Positions 8,160 to 17,173 of a stretch of DNA of 48,849 nt are shown here, one piece after another. A program made the translations under genes and the position numbers. The notes under the pieces were generated by a model. It was not told the origin of the DNA. It saw nothing but the letters and a program-made list of their open reading frames with translations, and ran no database searches. The stretch comes from Clostridiales bacterium (lineage in GTDB: Bacteria > Bacillota > Clostridia > Clostridiales > Clostridiaceae), in NCBI GenBank assembly GCA_012519845.1, contig JAAYPK010000043.1, positions 1-48,849 of the forward strand, given 5' to 3'. Numbering within the stretch: the first letter of the stretch is position 1; each line of letters begins with the position of its first letter.

Positions 8160-9125
8160 TTATAATACCTCCCATTCTATGTTTTTAGTTTTTAAGTATT
8201 CTAATATTTTATCTTTATCTGATTCAGCAATATTTATTACCAAATTTCCTACTACATTATCTCTAAATCTTTCAAGTTTTCCCCAAACAATTGAAAAATC
8301 TACATTTAATTCTCTTGCCATTTTGGTTATTATTGTATTTTCACTTGAATCTTTTGGGAAAAATAACTTTATATTAATTCCAGTATTATCAAGTAAATCC
8401 TCTTCATTACCTTCACCTAAAAATTTCTTTAATGATACTCCTGGTCTTAAGAATAAATCCTCTGACTTTCCTTCTACTTCTATTTTTCCCTCATCAATTA
8501 AAGCAACCTTTTCACATACTTCTTTTATTACTTCCATTTGATGAGTAACTATAACAATAGTTATGCCAAGTTCTTTATTGATTTTTGAAAGAAGTGCTAG
8601 AATATCCTTTGTTATTTTAGGGTCAAGAGCTGATGTAGCTTCATCACATAAAAGTATTTTAGGATCTAATGCCAAAGCCCTAGCAATTGCCACTCTTTGC
8701 TTTTGTCCTCCACTTAATTCAGAAGGCTTACTTTTAGCTTTATCTGAAAGTCCAACTAATTCTAGAAGTTCTGTTACCTTTTCTTTTATATAGTCCTTCT
8801 TATATCCCCAAGTTTCTAGTGGAAGTGCTATATTATCATATACATTTTTTCTTTGTAATAAATTAAAATTTTGAAATATCATTCCTAAGTCTTTTCTAAA
8901 TTTCCTTAATTCCTTTTCATTTAAACTTGATACTTCTTTTCCCATTACATTAATTGTACCTTTATCATATCCTTCAAGTCCATTAATACATCTTAATAAT
9001 GTTGACTTTCCAGCTCCACTTTGTCCAATTATTCCATATATTTCTCCTTCTTCAATAGAAATTGAAATATCTTTTAGTACTTCTGTGCTACCATAATTTT
9101 TATATACGTTTTTTATTTCTATCAT
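8160..9125 (-). CDS. metN: Methionine ABC transporter ATP-binding protein
   Basis: The start is set at 9125 (MIEIKNVYKNYG), where AAAGGGG precedes the ATG. The longer frame to 9293 runs through the riboswitch and is not coding. The product has 321 residues. Walker A is GQSGAGKST (residues 34-42), followed by Q-loop IFQNFNLL, signature LSGGQKQRVAIARAL, Walker B ILLCDEATSALD and switch IVTHQ. The C-terminal 75 residues form the NIL regulatory domain that senses methionine (trans-inhibition in E. coli MetN). It powers uptake with MetI and MetQ. Confidence 0.95.
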   Translation of the reverse strand: MIEIKNVYKNYGSTEVLKDISISIEEGEIYGIIGQSGAGKSTLLRCINGLEGYDKGTINVMGKEVSSLNEKELRKFRKDLGMIFQNFNLLQRKNVYDNIALPLETWGYKKDYIKEKVTELLELVGLSDKAKSKPSELSGGQKQRVAIARALALDPKILLCDEATSALDPKITKDILALLSKINKELGITIVIVTHQMEVIKEVCEKVALIDEGKIEVEGKSEDLFLRPGVSLKKFLGEGNEEDLLDNTGINIKLFFPKDSSENTIITKMARELNVDFSIVWGKLERFRDNVVGNLVINIAESDKDKILEYLKTKNIEWEVL

Positions 9126-9156
9126 GGTATATCCCCTTTCTAGAACTTTTATTCTC

Positions 9157-9326
9157 AAAAAAACACTAGAGAATAAATCCCTAGTGTAAATATCACCATT
9201 GTTTATTCTCTCATCTACCAACAAAAATATGTTGCAGGATTTAGCACCCAAATATATAGTCATATGTTTAACTATTGGGTTGCTGGGCTTCATAGGGCCA
9301 GTCCCTCCACCTCTCTTGATAAGAAA
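9157..9326 (-). promoter_or_regulatory. SAM-I (S-box) riboswitch with terminator and antiterminator
   Basis: Read on the minus strand, the leader begins CTTATCAAGAGAGGTGGAGG, then GACTGGCCC, TATGAAGCCC and CAGCAACC. These are the diagnostic conserved segments of the SAM-I aptamer. It ends in a terminator, ACACTAG/CTAGTGT (9163-9169 with 9181-9187), followed by seven T. An upstream GAGAATAAA is complementary to TTTATTCTC in the terminator, giving the expected antiterminator. SAM binding should therefore stop transcription before metN. Confidence 0.96.
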
Positions 9327-9349
9327 CTATATTTTTATTATCTTGTACT

Positions 9350-9378
9350 ATAATATTCTGTTATTCTAATTTTGTCAA
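9350..9378 (-). promoter_or_regulatory. Promoter of the metNIQ leader
   Basis: On the minus strand TTGACA (9373-9378) and TATTAT (9350-9355) are separated by exactly 17 bases. Transcription should start near 9343, about 20 bases before the riboswitch aptamer. Confidence 0.8.
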
Positions 9379-9427
9379 TAGTTAATATTAATAGATATTA
9401 ACTAAACTTTAATTTTAATTTATTACA

Positions 9428-9474
9428 TAAAAAAATTAATCCCTATTTTAGTAAAACTAAATAATAGGGAATTT
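9428..9474 (-). terminator. Terminator of the 243-residue membrane protein gene
   Basis: On the minus strand AATTCCCTATT pairs with AATAGGGATTAATT around an A/T-rich loop, and a run of seven T follows. It lies just past the gene that ends at 9505. Confidence 0.75.
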
Positions 9475-9504
9475 CTTTATATTTATTATTCTTTAAGGCT
9501 TATT

Positions 9505-10236
9505 TTACCACCTCTCAGTGAAAAATAAAACTCTTTTATCTGTATAATTTATTCCAACTCCATAAGAATAGCCACTAGTAACTTCTGTTATTGGACTACC
9601 ATCTAAAAGGAATATTGTAAAGTCCTTTCCGTCTTCAATCTTAAGACTTTCTATAACCCTATCTGGAATTACAACTACTTGTCTTACATCCTCTAATTTA
9701 CTTACAGTATTAATAACTTCCTTTGATTTTTCCTTATAGGAATCTAATTCCAAATTAGGTATATTATTTTCATCAATTTTATAATAAAGGTAAAATCCTA
9801 ACTCTCTTGGCACAATGCCAGTCCACTCTCTTATTTCTGCCTTATCAGCAAAGTCAGGAATCTTCTCAGGAAAATGATCTATATATTTGTTTTCACCATA
9901 TTTATCAAGTTCTAAATATTTTTCATAGGAATCTAAATCCATATTAACTCCAACTCTATCATAAACCTTAGTTAATGCAATATTGGCAAAAATTATTGCA
10001 ATAAATATTCCAATAATAAATGGAGTAACAACTGAATAATTAGAAACTGCTTTTTGTTGAGCAATATGATTTCTAATCATTATAATTATAAATGGCAAAA
10101 AGCCTATTAATATACTTAACGTATGCATATTTTTACAAAAGAAATAATTAAAACCCAAATTTAATATCCCTATAAATAGCAAAAGTAAAGTAAATTCAAA
10201 TAAGTTTTTACTTTCCATTCTTATGTTTATCTCCAT
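9505..10236 (-). CDS. Membrane protein of unknown function
   Basis: The protein has 243 residues. Three predicted membrane helices lie in the first 110 residues (FEFTLLLLFIGILNLGFNYF, HTLSILIGFLPFIIIMI, VVTPFIIGIFIAIIFANIAL). A soluble domain of about 130 residues follows, probably outside the cell. The tail contains DVRQVVVIPDRVIESL and SGYSYGVGINYTDKRVLFF. I do not recognise a family. Its ribosome site is unusually strong (GAGGAGGGGG). That ten-base stretch is exactly complementary to the C-rich loop region of the second candidate small RNA at 38335-38414. The gene stands alone with its own terminator. Confidence 0.7.
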   Translation of the reverse strand: MEINIRMESKNLFEFTLLLLFIGILNLGFNYFFCKNMHTLSILIGFLPFIIIMIRNHIAQQKAVSNYSVVTPFIIGIFIAIIFANIALTKVYDRVGVNMDLDSYEKYLELDKYGENKYIDHFPEKIPDFADKAEIREWTGIVPRELGFYLYYKIDENNIPNLELDSYKEKSKEVINTVSKLEDVRQVVVIPDRVIESLKIEDGKDFTIFLLDGSPITEVTSGYSYGVGINYTDKRVLFFTERW

Positions 10237-10378
10237 TTTCCCCCTCCTCTCAAGTAATCATTTACAAAATGAAATACCTTCAAATTAACCCTTATATACC
10301 CAATTAATAATCACTAATTAATTATACCACAATTTTAATAAAATGTGTATTTTTTGTAAACATTTTTTTGATTTTTCT

Positions 10379-10399
10379 TAGCTGCCATTAAGGCAGCTA
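10379..10399. terminator. Short perfect hairpin downstream of the CNNM/CorC gene
   Basis: TAGCTGCC (10379-10386) pairs perfectly with GGCAGCTA (10392-10399) around a 5-base loop. It is placed like a terminator for the minus-strand gene ending at 10410. However, the T-rich flank (TTTATATTTTTT) is on the plus-strand side, while on the minus strand the hairpin is followed by AGAAAAA. Its working direction is therefore unclear. Confidence 0.45.
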
Positions 10400-10409
10400 T
10401 TTATATTTT

Positions 10410-11717
10410 TTACAAATTAATAATTACTTTTTCTATCCTCTTATCATTTACCTCTTCAATTTTAAAACTTATATTTTCTTCCTCAATAACTTTATTTACA
10501 TCTTCTGTTGGTATTTTACCTAATTTGTTTATTAGATATCCATTTAATGTATCAACATCATTAGATGTAATATTAAGGTCTAATTTTTCATTTATTTCTT
10601 CTAATGTAGTTACCCCATCTACTAAATAGCTAGAATCAGATATCTTTTTTATACTATCTTCTCTTTTATCAAACTCATCTTCTATTTCTCCGATTATTTC
10701 CTCTATTAAATCTTCAATGGTAGCTATTCCTGAAAATCCTCCATATTCATCGATTATAATAGCCATTTGTTTTTTAGAACATTGCATTTCATCAAATAAA
10801 TCTTTTACTTGCTTACATTCCGGGACAAAATATGGTTCTTTTATTAATTTTTTAATATCTATATTATCAAAGCCTACTTTTTTCGCTTCAATAATTAAAT
10901 CTTTAATATAAAGCACACCTACTATATTATCTATCTCATTTTCATAAACTGGAATTTTTGAATATCTTTTCTGAAGCATTTCATCAAAATATGTTGAAAT
11001 ATCTTCACTACAATCTATACAATAAACTTCTGTTCTTGGAATCATTATTTTATCAACTTTTTTTCCATCAAACCTAAATATACCATCTATCATTTCTTTT
11101 TCAGTTTCATTTATGGTACCATGTTCTTCACCAGTTTCTACAAGTGACTTTATTTCTTCCTTTGTAACCAGATTATCAGATTTATTTTTGTTTACTCCTG
11201 TTATGTTAACAAGAAAACTTGTTGATAAAGATAATATTTTTACAAATGGTTTTGCAAATTTTGAAATAACCAAAATTATACTTACTGATGCCATAGATAT
11301 TTTTTCACTATTATTTAATGCTATTTCCTTAGGAAAAAGCTCTCCAAAAACTAAAGTGAAATATGACAATAATATTGTTATTCCAATAAAAGCAATAGTA
11401 TCTCCATAAGGAATACCCATCTTAATCAATGCCTGTCCCAATTCTTGCGACAAACCTGTAGCAGCTGAAGCACTGGCAAAGAATCCAGCTAGTGTTATCC
11501 CTACTTGTATTGTAGATAAAAATTGTGTTGGTTCTTCTGCTATTTTTAAAATGATTTTTGCTTTTTTATTTCCTTCATTAGCCAGAACTTTCATTTTAGT
11601 TTTATTTAGTGATACAATTGCCATTTCGGCAGATGCAAAAAAAGCATTAATTAAAGTTAAAAATATTAATAGCAAAATTTGCATAGTTAAACTTGTGGGA
11701 TCAGTTTCCGTTCCCAT
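10410..11717 (-). CDS. CNNM/HlyC-CorC family membrane protein with CBS pair
   Basis: The protein has 435 residues. The DUF21/CNNM transmembrane domain covers about residues 1-190 with marks such as FFASAEMAIVSLNKTKM, STIQVGITLAGFFASASAA and LVFGELFPKEIALNN. A CBS-domain pair follows at about 205-330 (MIPRTEVYCIDC, IPVYENEIDNIVGVLYIKDL, MAIIIDEYGGFSGIATIEDL). The C-terminus is the CorC_HlyC domain (about 345-432). Proteins of this class are linked to magnesium or cobalt efflux and were once called hemolysins. The CBS pair probably binds an adenine nucleotide. The ATG follows GGAGG. Substrate specificity cannot be read from the sequence. Confidence 0.9.
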   Translation of the reverse strand: MGTETDPTSLTMQILLLIFLTLINAFFASAEMAIVSLNKTKMKVLANEGNKKAKIILKIAEEPTQFLSTIQVGITLAGFFASASAATGLSQELGQALIKMGIPYGDTIAFIGITILLSYFTLVFGELFPKEIALNNSEKISMASVSIILVISKFAKPFVKILSLSTSFLVNITGVNKNKSDNLVTKEEIKSLVETGEEHGTINETEKEMIDGIFRFDGKKVDKIMIPRTEVYCIDCSEDISTYFDEMLQKRYSKIPVYENEIDNIVGVLYIKDLIIEAKKVGFDNIDIKKLIKEPYFVPECKQVKDLFDEMQCSKKQMAIIIDEYGGFSGIATIEDLIEEIIGEIEDEFDKREDSIKKISDSSYLVDGVTTLEEINEKLDLNITSNDVDTLNGYLINKLGKIPTEDVNKVIEEENISFKIEEVNDKRIEKVIINL

Positions 11718-11791
11718 GTTATCATTCCTCCATTTTTTCCGTTATAAGTATATTTTACTTCCATTTGTATTATTTTTCAATATCGTGAATT

Positions 11792-12355
11792 TTATTTTAA
11801 ATTATTTTCACTAAAGTTTGAAACTATTTTATTAGTATATGTAATAATTGCATTTGAATTATCTTCATTATAATATGCATACATGCTTTTTACATTATCT
11901 CCATCTTTAACTTCATATGATAACCTACCTTTTCCAAGAATAGCTTCTACCTCATCTAAGGTCATTCCAAGTTCCACCTTCTTATACATTTCTAATGTTA
12001 CATTACTTTTTATTTTTGAATCAACAGTATCGGATTTAGAAATTATTTTCCCATCTTTCTCTATCAAAGAAATTGTATACCCTTCTTTAGCATTCCAACT
12101 ATAAAGATTTTCTCCATTTGTAGTATCAAGTTGGTTTGGTTCTCCTAAATTTTCTACTACTTTATCATAATTATCTCCAATATTAATTTCTAAGAAATCT
12201 TCATAAACAGCATCACAAAGATCTTCATGATATACAGTAATTTTGCTTTGTGTTTCTTCAGTTGGATTATTGTTATCTTCTTCTTTAGACTTACCACATC
12301 CAACAAAAGAAAGCATTAATAAAAATGATAAAAATAAGCATATTTTCTTTTTCAT
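11792..12355 (-). CDS. Lipoprotein with two SmpA/BamE-like (DUF3862-type) repeats
   Basis: The protein has 187 residues. A lipoprotein signal ends in SFVGC, with the lipidated cysteine at residue 20. After an acidic linker (KEEDNNNPTEETQ) there are two related units: INIGDNYDKVVENLGEPNQL and VELGMTLDEVEAILGKG. Each is followed by strands (YSWNAKEGYTISL, MYAYYNEDNSNAIITYTN). This is the G-x-s-x-x-x-v-x-x-x-l-G-x-P pattern of SmpA/OmlA/DUF3862 folds. It should sit on the outer face of the membrane. Its role is unknown. A GGGGGAAAG ribosome site precedes the ATG. Confidence 0.8.
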   Translation of the reverse strand: MKKKICLFLSFLLMLSFVGCGKSKEEDNNNPTEETQSKITVYHEDLCDAVYEDFLEINIGDNYDKVVENLGEPNQLDTTNGENLYSWNAKEGYTISLIEKDGKIISKSDTVDSKIKSNVTLEMYKKVELGMTLDEVEAILGKGRLSYEVKDGDNVKSMYAYYNEDNSNAIITYTNKIVSNFSENNLK

Positions 12356-12464
12356 ATACTTTCCCCCTAATTATTTTATATTTATATTATATACTAGGTT
12401 ATGAATATATTATAGTAATTTTTTACATAGAAATTAATAAGATATGATGTAGAATTGAAAATAT

Positions 12465-12539
12465 TGGCTGGGGTAGCAGGATTCGAACCCGCGAATGTCA
12501 GAGTCAGAGTCTGATGCCTTACCGCTTGGCGATACCCCA
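12465..12539 (-). tRNA. tRNA-Gln (anticodon CUG)
   Basis: Read on the minus strand, the acceptor stem TGGGGTA/TACCCCA, D-arm (GCCAAGCGGTAAGGC), anticodon stem TCAGA/TCTGA and T-arm GCGGGTTCGAATCCTGC are complete. The anticodon loop is CTCTGAC, giving CUG, which reads CAG codons. The discriminator base is G and the terminal CCA is encoded. The tRNA is 75 bases and stands alone. Confidence 0.95.
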
Positions 12540-12652
12540 AAAAGACAATTAATATTATACCATAATTCAATTTATTTTCACACTTTTTTTTGTTTTACAT
12601 ATTATATATTAGTGTCAAGTAATTGACTCAATAAAAAAAGGTGTGAGAGTTA

Positions 12653-13138
12653 ATGGATTATTATAGTAACAATTATTTTTCAAAAGATGATTTTGTTAAA
12701 CATTTCATGGATTGTGATGAAAAAAAAGAAAAGAAACATTGCTGGGATGACAAAGATGATAAAGACTGCCGCTGTGAAGAAAAGAAAGAAAAACGTCCTT
12801 ATTTCGAATATAAAGAATGTAAAGATGACAAAGATGACAAAGATGATAAAGACTGCCACTGTGATGATAAAGATGACAAAGACGATAAAAATATCCACAG
12901 AGAAATCAAGAGAGCTTTCGAAAGATTATTTAAAGACTTTTGTTGCCTAGACCAAAATATTAAAAGAATAGAAAAAGATTTTTGCGAATTAAAAGAATTA
13001 TTAGAAAAAAGAGGTTGTATTACTAAAGAGGAAAAATGCCTATTAAAAGAAATTGCAAAAGGTATAATAGCTTTAAAAATAATTAGTACTAAAACTCAAA
13101 AAAATCTTAAATGCTTAGAAAGAATAGTTAAAAAGTAG
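12653..13138 (+). CDS. Cys-rich, Asp/Lys-repeat protein of unknown function
   Basis: The protein has 161 residues and 13 cysteines. The first half is low-complexity, built from DDKDDKD units with interspersed Cys and His (HCWDDKDDKDCRCEEKK, DCHCDDKDDKDDKN). The second half is helical and better mixed (REIKRAFERLFKDFCCLDQN to the C-terminal LERIVKK). A GGTGTGAG ribosome site precedes the ATG. Acidic Cys/His-rich repeats suggest metal binding or a cross-linked structural layer such as a spore coat, but no family is recognised. It is one of only two complete protein genes on the plus strand here. Reading in the other frames gives only repeat-driven shadows. Confidence 0.75.
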   Translation: MDYYSNNYFSKDDFVKHFMDCDEKKEKKHCWDDKDDKDCRCEEKKEKRPYFEYKECKDDKDDKDDKDCHCDDKDDKDDKNIHREIKRAFERLFKDFCCLDQNIKRIEKDFCELKELLEKRGCITKEEKCLLKEIAKGIIALKIISTKTQKNLKCLERIVKK

Positions 13139-13157
13139 CTTAATAATATTATTTTTC

Positions 13158-13195
13158 CAAAAAGAAAAAGCTATAAGAGTAAAACTCTTATAGCT
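13158..13195 (-). terminator. Terminator of the zinc-ribbon gene
   Basis: A perfect 12-bp stem, AGCTATAAGAGT (13169-13180) with ACTCTTATAGCT (13184-13195), is followed on the minus strand by TTTTTCTTTTT. It lies between two converging genes. It may also slow transcription of the plus-strand gene ending at 13138, although that side lacks a T-run. Confidence 0.8.
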
Positions 13196-13208
13196 CCCTA
13201 TCCATATA

Positions 13209-13364
13209 CTATCTTCTGTTGTTTTGTTGCTTCTTAGCTCTTCTACAATCTGGACATCTCTTTGGTTCGTTTTCGAATCCTTTTTCTTTGTAGAATTCTT
13301 GTTCTCCTGCAGTGAAAACAAAATCCTTACCGCAATCAACACATTGTATAGTCTTATCTTCCAT
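13209..13364 (-). CDS. Small zinc-ribbon (zf-trcl type) protein
   Basis: This 51-residue gene starts with ATG at 13364 after an AGGAGG ribosome site. The protein reads MEDKTIQCVDCGKDF with a second pair in RCPDCRRAKKQQNNRR. Cysteines 8, 11, 37 and 40 form two CxxC knuckles, and FTAGEQEFYKEKGFENEPK lies between them. This matches the small 'probable zinc-ribbon' (zf-trcl) proteins common in clostridia. The basic tail suggests nucleic-acid or ribosome contact, but the role is unknown. It has its own terminator. Confidence 0.88.
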   Translation of the reverse strand: MEDKTIQCVDCGKDFVFTAGEQEFYKEKGFENEPKRCPDCRRAKKQQNNRR

Positions 13365-13536
13365 TTACTATTCCTCCTGTTTAAAGACCATTCGATTAAT
13401 AATTAATAATTCCTTAAACCGGAGAAATATTATTATCTAGTGAATCTTTAATAAATAATTTTTGTAGTCTTACTACACTGATATAATATCATAATTGGAT
13501 ATTAAATGCAAGATATATTTAACTATTTTATTTACT

Positions 13537-16500
13537 TTATACTCTTTTCTTTTTCTTTATTATTACTCCTCCAATTACTGCTACGGCACCTACAAAAACA
13601 ACAATTAAAGCAATTAATCCTGTAGTACTTATATTATCAGAAGTTTTTGTGTTATTACCATTAGTAATATCATTATCCCCTAAAACACCAGAATTATCAT
13701 TTCCATTTCCATTGTTATCTTCATTATCTCCAGTATTGTCATCAGTATTAGCTTTTACAGCTTTTAATATTGATGTTCCACCTTCACTCATTGAAGGAAC
13801 ATTTATCTTTATTGTCTTATTTGCATCAACAACATATTCTGCACCACTATATAAATCTACTACTTTATCTCCTTCATTAAATGGAACTTCTAGATCTATA
13901 CTTCTAGCACTTTCATCAACATTTAATACAGAAATAATAGATTCTCCATTATAGCTTCTTTCAAAGGCTGAATATTTTTCATCACTGCCTCCTGCTATTG
14001 TTTTTCTATTTCCTTTTGCAAATATTAATGAATTATCTTTTCTAATATTTAATAATTTCTTATAGTGATTATAAACATTTTTATATTCATTATTATCTAA
14101 TCTAGAAAAGTCCATATCATAACGATTAGCATCTAAGTTATCCATTCCATTAAGTCCTGTCATAGCTAATTCTTCACCGTAGTAAATTACTGGTACCCCT
14201 TTATCTGTAATTTGAAGTGAAGCTGCAACCATTTGCTTTCCTAAATCATAATTAACAGATGTTAAGAATCCATTTTCATCATGAGAGCTTAAGAATTGTC
14301 CAAGGACTCTTGTATTATCAATTTTATCAGCTCTTGTATCTAAGTAGCCTGCAGTATCATCAATATTTCCATTAACAAAATCTCTTGCTTTGTTTTTATA
14401 AGCAAAATCTAATAATCCATCCATTTGTCCTGATTGTAACTGTCCACCATCAGTATTAACATCTGCTCCATAATATTCTCCAATTAATTTGAATTCTGGG
14501 TTAATACTTGTTAATTTATTCTTAAATGCTTTCCAAGTTGCATTATCAACATGTTTAACTGTATCTACTCTAAAGTAATCAATAGTGTTTCCTTTGTCAG
14601 TCATTGCTTTTTCAAGCCATGAAGTTTGCCATTCAATAATTTTATTTCTTACTTGTAGATTTTCAGTAACTAAATCAGGTAATCCTGAAGATTCTTGAGT
14701 TATTGCATCACTACCTGGATTTGTTCTAATCATTCCATCAAATACTTTTCTATCTTCATCTGTTGGATAATTATTAGTAGCACCATTTCCATTTTCATCT
14801 TCTGCTTTCATTCCATATCCAGTATGATTTAATACAACGTCAACCATAATTTTAATTCCATTTTCATGAGCTGTATCTATTAATGTCTTTAAATCTGACA
14901 TTGTTCCTAAATGTGGATCAAGTATTTCAAAATTCTTAGCCCAATATCCATGATAAGAATATTGTGTTCCATTAGAAGAGAACATTTGATTAAAATCTGT
15001 GTTTTCAACAATTGGAGTTATCCAAATTACATTAATTCCAAGATCACTTAAATAAGGTACTTTTTCAGTTAATCCTTTTAAGTCACCACCATGATAACTA
15101 AATGGGTTAGTTTTATCATAATTGTTTCCATTAGGATCATCATTGCTTTCGTCACCATTTAAAAATCTATCTGTTACTGCAAAGTAAATTCTTGATTCAT
15201 CAAATCCAAAATCTGAAGTAGCATTTGCATTTTTAGTTTTAACTGTAACTTTAGCAGATAATTCATGTGATTCTCCATTTTTATCAACTACTGTTATAGG
15301 AATTTCTTTTTCACCTGCTGATACTGAATCAGAAACAGCAATTGTTTGACTTAATTTAGTATTATCAAATAAATTTAATTCCATTCCTACTTTATTAGGT
15401 CCACCTAAGTTTGATAAATCTAAATTAATTTCTCTAATTGATTCTTTGTCTTCTCCATCACCATTTAATTGTAAATCTAAAACTGCATTTTCATCGCTAT
15501 TAATTTCTTCTGGTGATACTGTTGCTTCTCCACCAATTAATAATTTTTTATATTCAATAATATTTTCTTCTGTTTCAGTAGATACACCATCTTTAGTGTA
15601 TATGAAGCTATATTTATAAGCTCCTTCTTTTATGTCATTTAATGTATATCCAAAGTATTCATTTAATGAATCATAATCCATATCATAAAGAGTGCTTGTA
15701 CCATCATTAAAGCTAACCTTTAATTGAACCTTATCTAATTCATCTTGCTTATCTTCTGCAAATAAATCTTCATTTCTATATTTAAAATTAATTTTTCCAT
15801 TATCAATTACAGCTGATTTAATAGCTGGCACTTGGAATATTTCCCCAACACCACTTGTAACTTTAACTTTTATTACTTTCATTGATGGATCTATATTAAT
15901 ATATCTATCTGAATCATATGGATCTTTAATATCCCATCCAGTTCCTTTTCTTAATGCAAATCCAACAGAAGTTGCATCATTTGCTACTTGGAATTTAGAA
16001 ATAGCTTCTCCATCTTTTACTTCTACAAAATCTTGTTGTCCATCTTTAGCTCCTGTAGACCATGTCCAAATATTCCATCCATCGTAATCTTTGTCTTCTC
16101 TAACATATTTGAATATTACTGTTTTTTTAGGTTGTACTACTACATCCCCAACATTAACAACTGAATTTTCTCCTGCATATTCAGTATTGTTTGGATCTGC
16201 AAAAGCTCCACTCCAGCTATCTGCTTTTGGTTTGAATTTATATTGATAGCTACCTTTTTCTAAAGGAATTGTAACTGAAAATACATTATTCTCTCCTTTA
16301 GTCATTGGAATTTGTTTTGATACATCCCAATTAACCATAGAACCGATTAAATATAAAGTATCTCCATTATATTGAGTGCTAAATGTAACTGTTCCATCTT
16401 TGTTATCAACAGGACTTACTACTGTTACAGATGAAACCACTGTGAAAGCTGAATTACCATTTGACTGATTAGCATTTGCTGGATCAACAAACCAATTATC

Positions 16501-17082
16501 TCCATCTTTATATTTATACTCATAAGATCCTGGATTTAATGTAACTGTTGCTTCAAATACACCATCATTACCTTTTTTCATTTGAATAGGATTTGATGCC
16601 CATTCTGTAAAGTTCCCTGCAATAGTTAAATTTTCTCCACTATATTCACATCTAAATGTTACTGTACCATCATCATTTTTTGATACACCAAGAGGTTTTA
16701 TTGTAAAGGATGAATTTGCTCCTCCACTAATACCTTCTTGATTGAAATCTCCATTCCAATTATCTGCATTAGGCTTAAATTTATAACCATAAGTTCCTGG
16801 GCTTAATACTTTAGTTGTACCTCTAAAAATACCATCCTCGCCTTTAGTCATTTCAATTTGGCCTGCAGCCCAATCTGTCATGTCTCCAACTAAATATAGA
16901 GAATCTCCGCTATATTCAACGGATATTGTTACAGTACCGTCAGCATTACGAACAGCACCTAATGATTCATTTGCTTTAGTTACACCATTTGGCATTGGTA
17001 ATAAGCTAAAACAAAAAACAATTAATGCAAAGATACTAACTTGCCATTTGAAGTCTTTGATCTTTTTTAATGTAGAATTCAT
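13537..17082 (-). CDS. Surface-anchored multi-module GH13 amylase/pullulanase-type enzyme
   Basis: The protein has 1181 residues. After a signal peptide (about 1-38), three related starch-binding/E-set modules of about 90 residues follow (to about 313), each with a GTYGYKFKP-like strand. A CBM41-like module comes next (about 318-420: VIFKYVREDKDYDGWNIWTW). The GH13 barrel spans about 640-1000. Catalytic residues are intact: nucleophile D840 (DYFRVDTV), acid/base E869 (LIGEYYGAD) and D935 (LSSHDENGF). A D/N/G-rich linker precedes one membrane helix and KKKKRV. It hydrolyses alpha-glucans at the cell surface. The tail ISTTG-helix-KKKK resembles a sortase signal but is not a canonical LPXTG. Confidence 0.92.
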   Translation of the reverse strand: MNSTLKKIKDFKWQVSIFALIVFCFSLLPMPNGVTKANESLGAVRNADGTVTISVEYSGDSLYLVGDMTDWAAGQIEMTKGEDGIFRGTTKVLSPGTYGYKFKPNADNWNGDFNQEGISGGANSSFTIKPLGVSKNDDGTVTFRCEYSGENLTIAGNFTEWASNPIQMKKGNDGVFEATVTLNPGSYEYKYKDGDNWFVDPANANQSNGNSAFTVVSSVTVVSPVDNKDGTVTFSTQYNGDTLYLIGSMVNWDVSKQIPMTKGENNVFSVTIPLEKGSYQYKFKPKADSWSGAFADPNNTEYAGENSVVNVGDVVVQPKKTVIFKYVREDKDYDGWNIWTWSTGAKDGQQDFVEVKDGEAISKFQVANDATSVGFALRKGTGWDIKDPYDSDRYINIDPSMKVIKVKVTSGVGEIFQVPAIKSAVIDNGKINFKYRNEDLFAEDKQDELDKVQLKVSFNDGTSTLYDMDYDSLNEYFGYTLNDIKEGAYKYSFIYTKDGVSTETEENIIEYKKLLIGGEATVSPEEINSDENAVLDLQLNGDGEDKESIREINLDLSNLGGPNKVGMELNLFDNTKLSQTIAVSDSVSAGEKEIPITVVDKNGESHELSAKVTVKTKNANATSDFGFDESRIYFAVTDRFLNGDESNDDPNGNNYDKTNPFSYHGGDLKGLTEKVPYLSDLGINVIWITPIVENTDFNQMFSSNGTQYSYHGYWAKNFEILDPHLGTMSDLKTLIDTAHENGIKIMVDVVLNHTGYGMKAEDENGNGATNNYPTDEDRKVFDGMIRTNPGSDAITQESSGLPDLVTENLQVRNKIIEWQTSWLEKAMTDKGNTIDYFRVDTVKHVDNATWKAFKNKLTSINPEFKLIGEYYGADVNTDGGQLQSGQMDGLLDFAYKNKARDFVNGNIDDTAGYLDTRADKIDNTRVLGQFLSSHDENGFLTSVNYDLGKQMVAASLQITDKGVPVIYYGEELAMTGLNGMDNLDANRYDMDFSRLDNNEYKNVYNHYKKLLNIRKDNSLIFAKGNRKTIAGGSDEKYSAFERSYNGESIISVLNVDESARSIDLEVPFNEGDKVVDLYSGAEYVVDANKTIKINVPSMSEGGTSILKAVKANTDDNTGDNEDNNGNGNDNSGVLGDNDITNGNNTKTSDNISTTGLIALIVVFVGAVAVIGGVIIKKKKRV

Positions 17083-17173
17083 TTTACCACCTCATATTCT
17101 TTTTTTTGGATCATATAAATCATTCTTAAACCTTTACATGATTCCCCCACTTATGAACAATTTGTTACATATT

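Noticed and set aside
9126..9293. N-terminal extension of MetN beginning MKPSNPIVKH.
   Set aside because: These codons are the SAM-I riboswitch aptamer and terminator; the AAAGGGG ribosome site and family alignment place the start at 9125.
12680..12950. Other-frame and antisense frames over the Asp/Lys-repeat gene.
   Set aside because: They arise from the repetitive codons; only the frame starting at 12653 has a ribosome site and a mixed C-terminal half.
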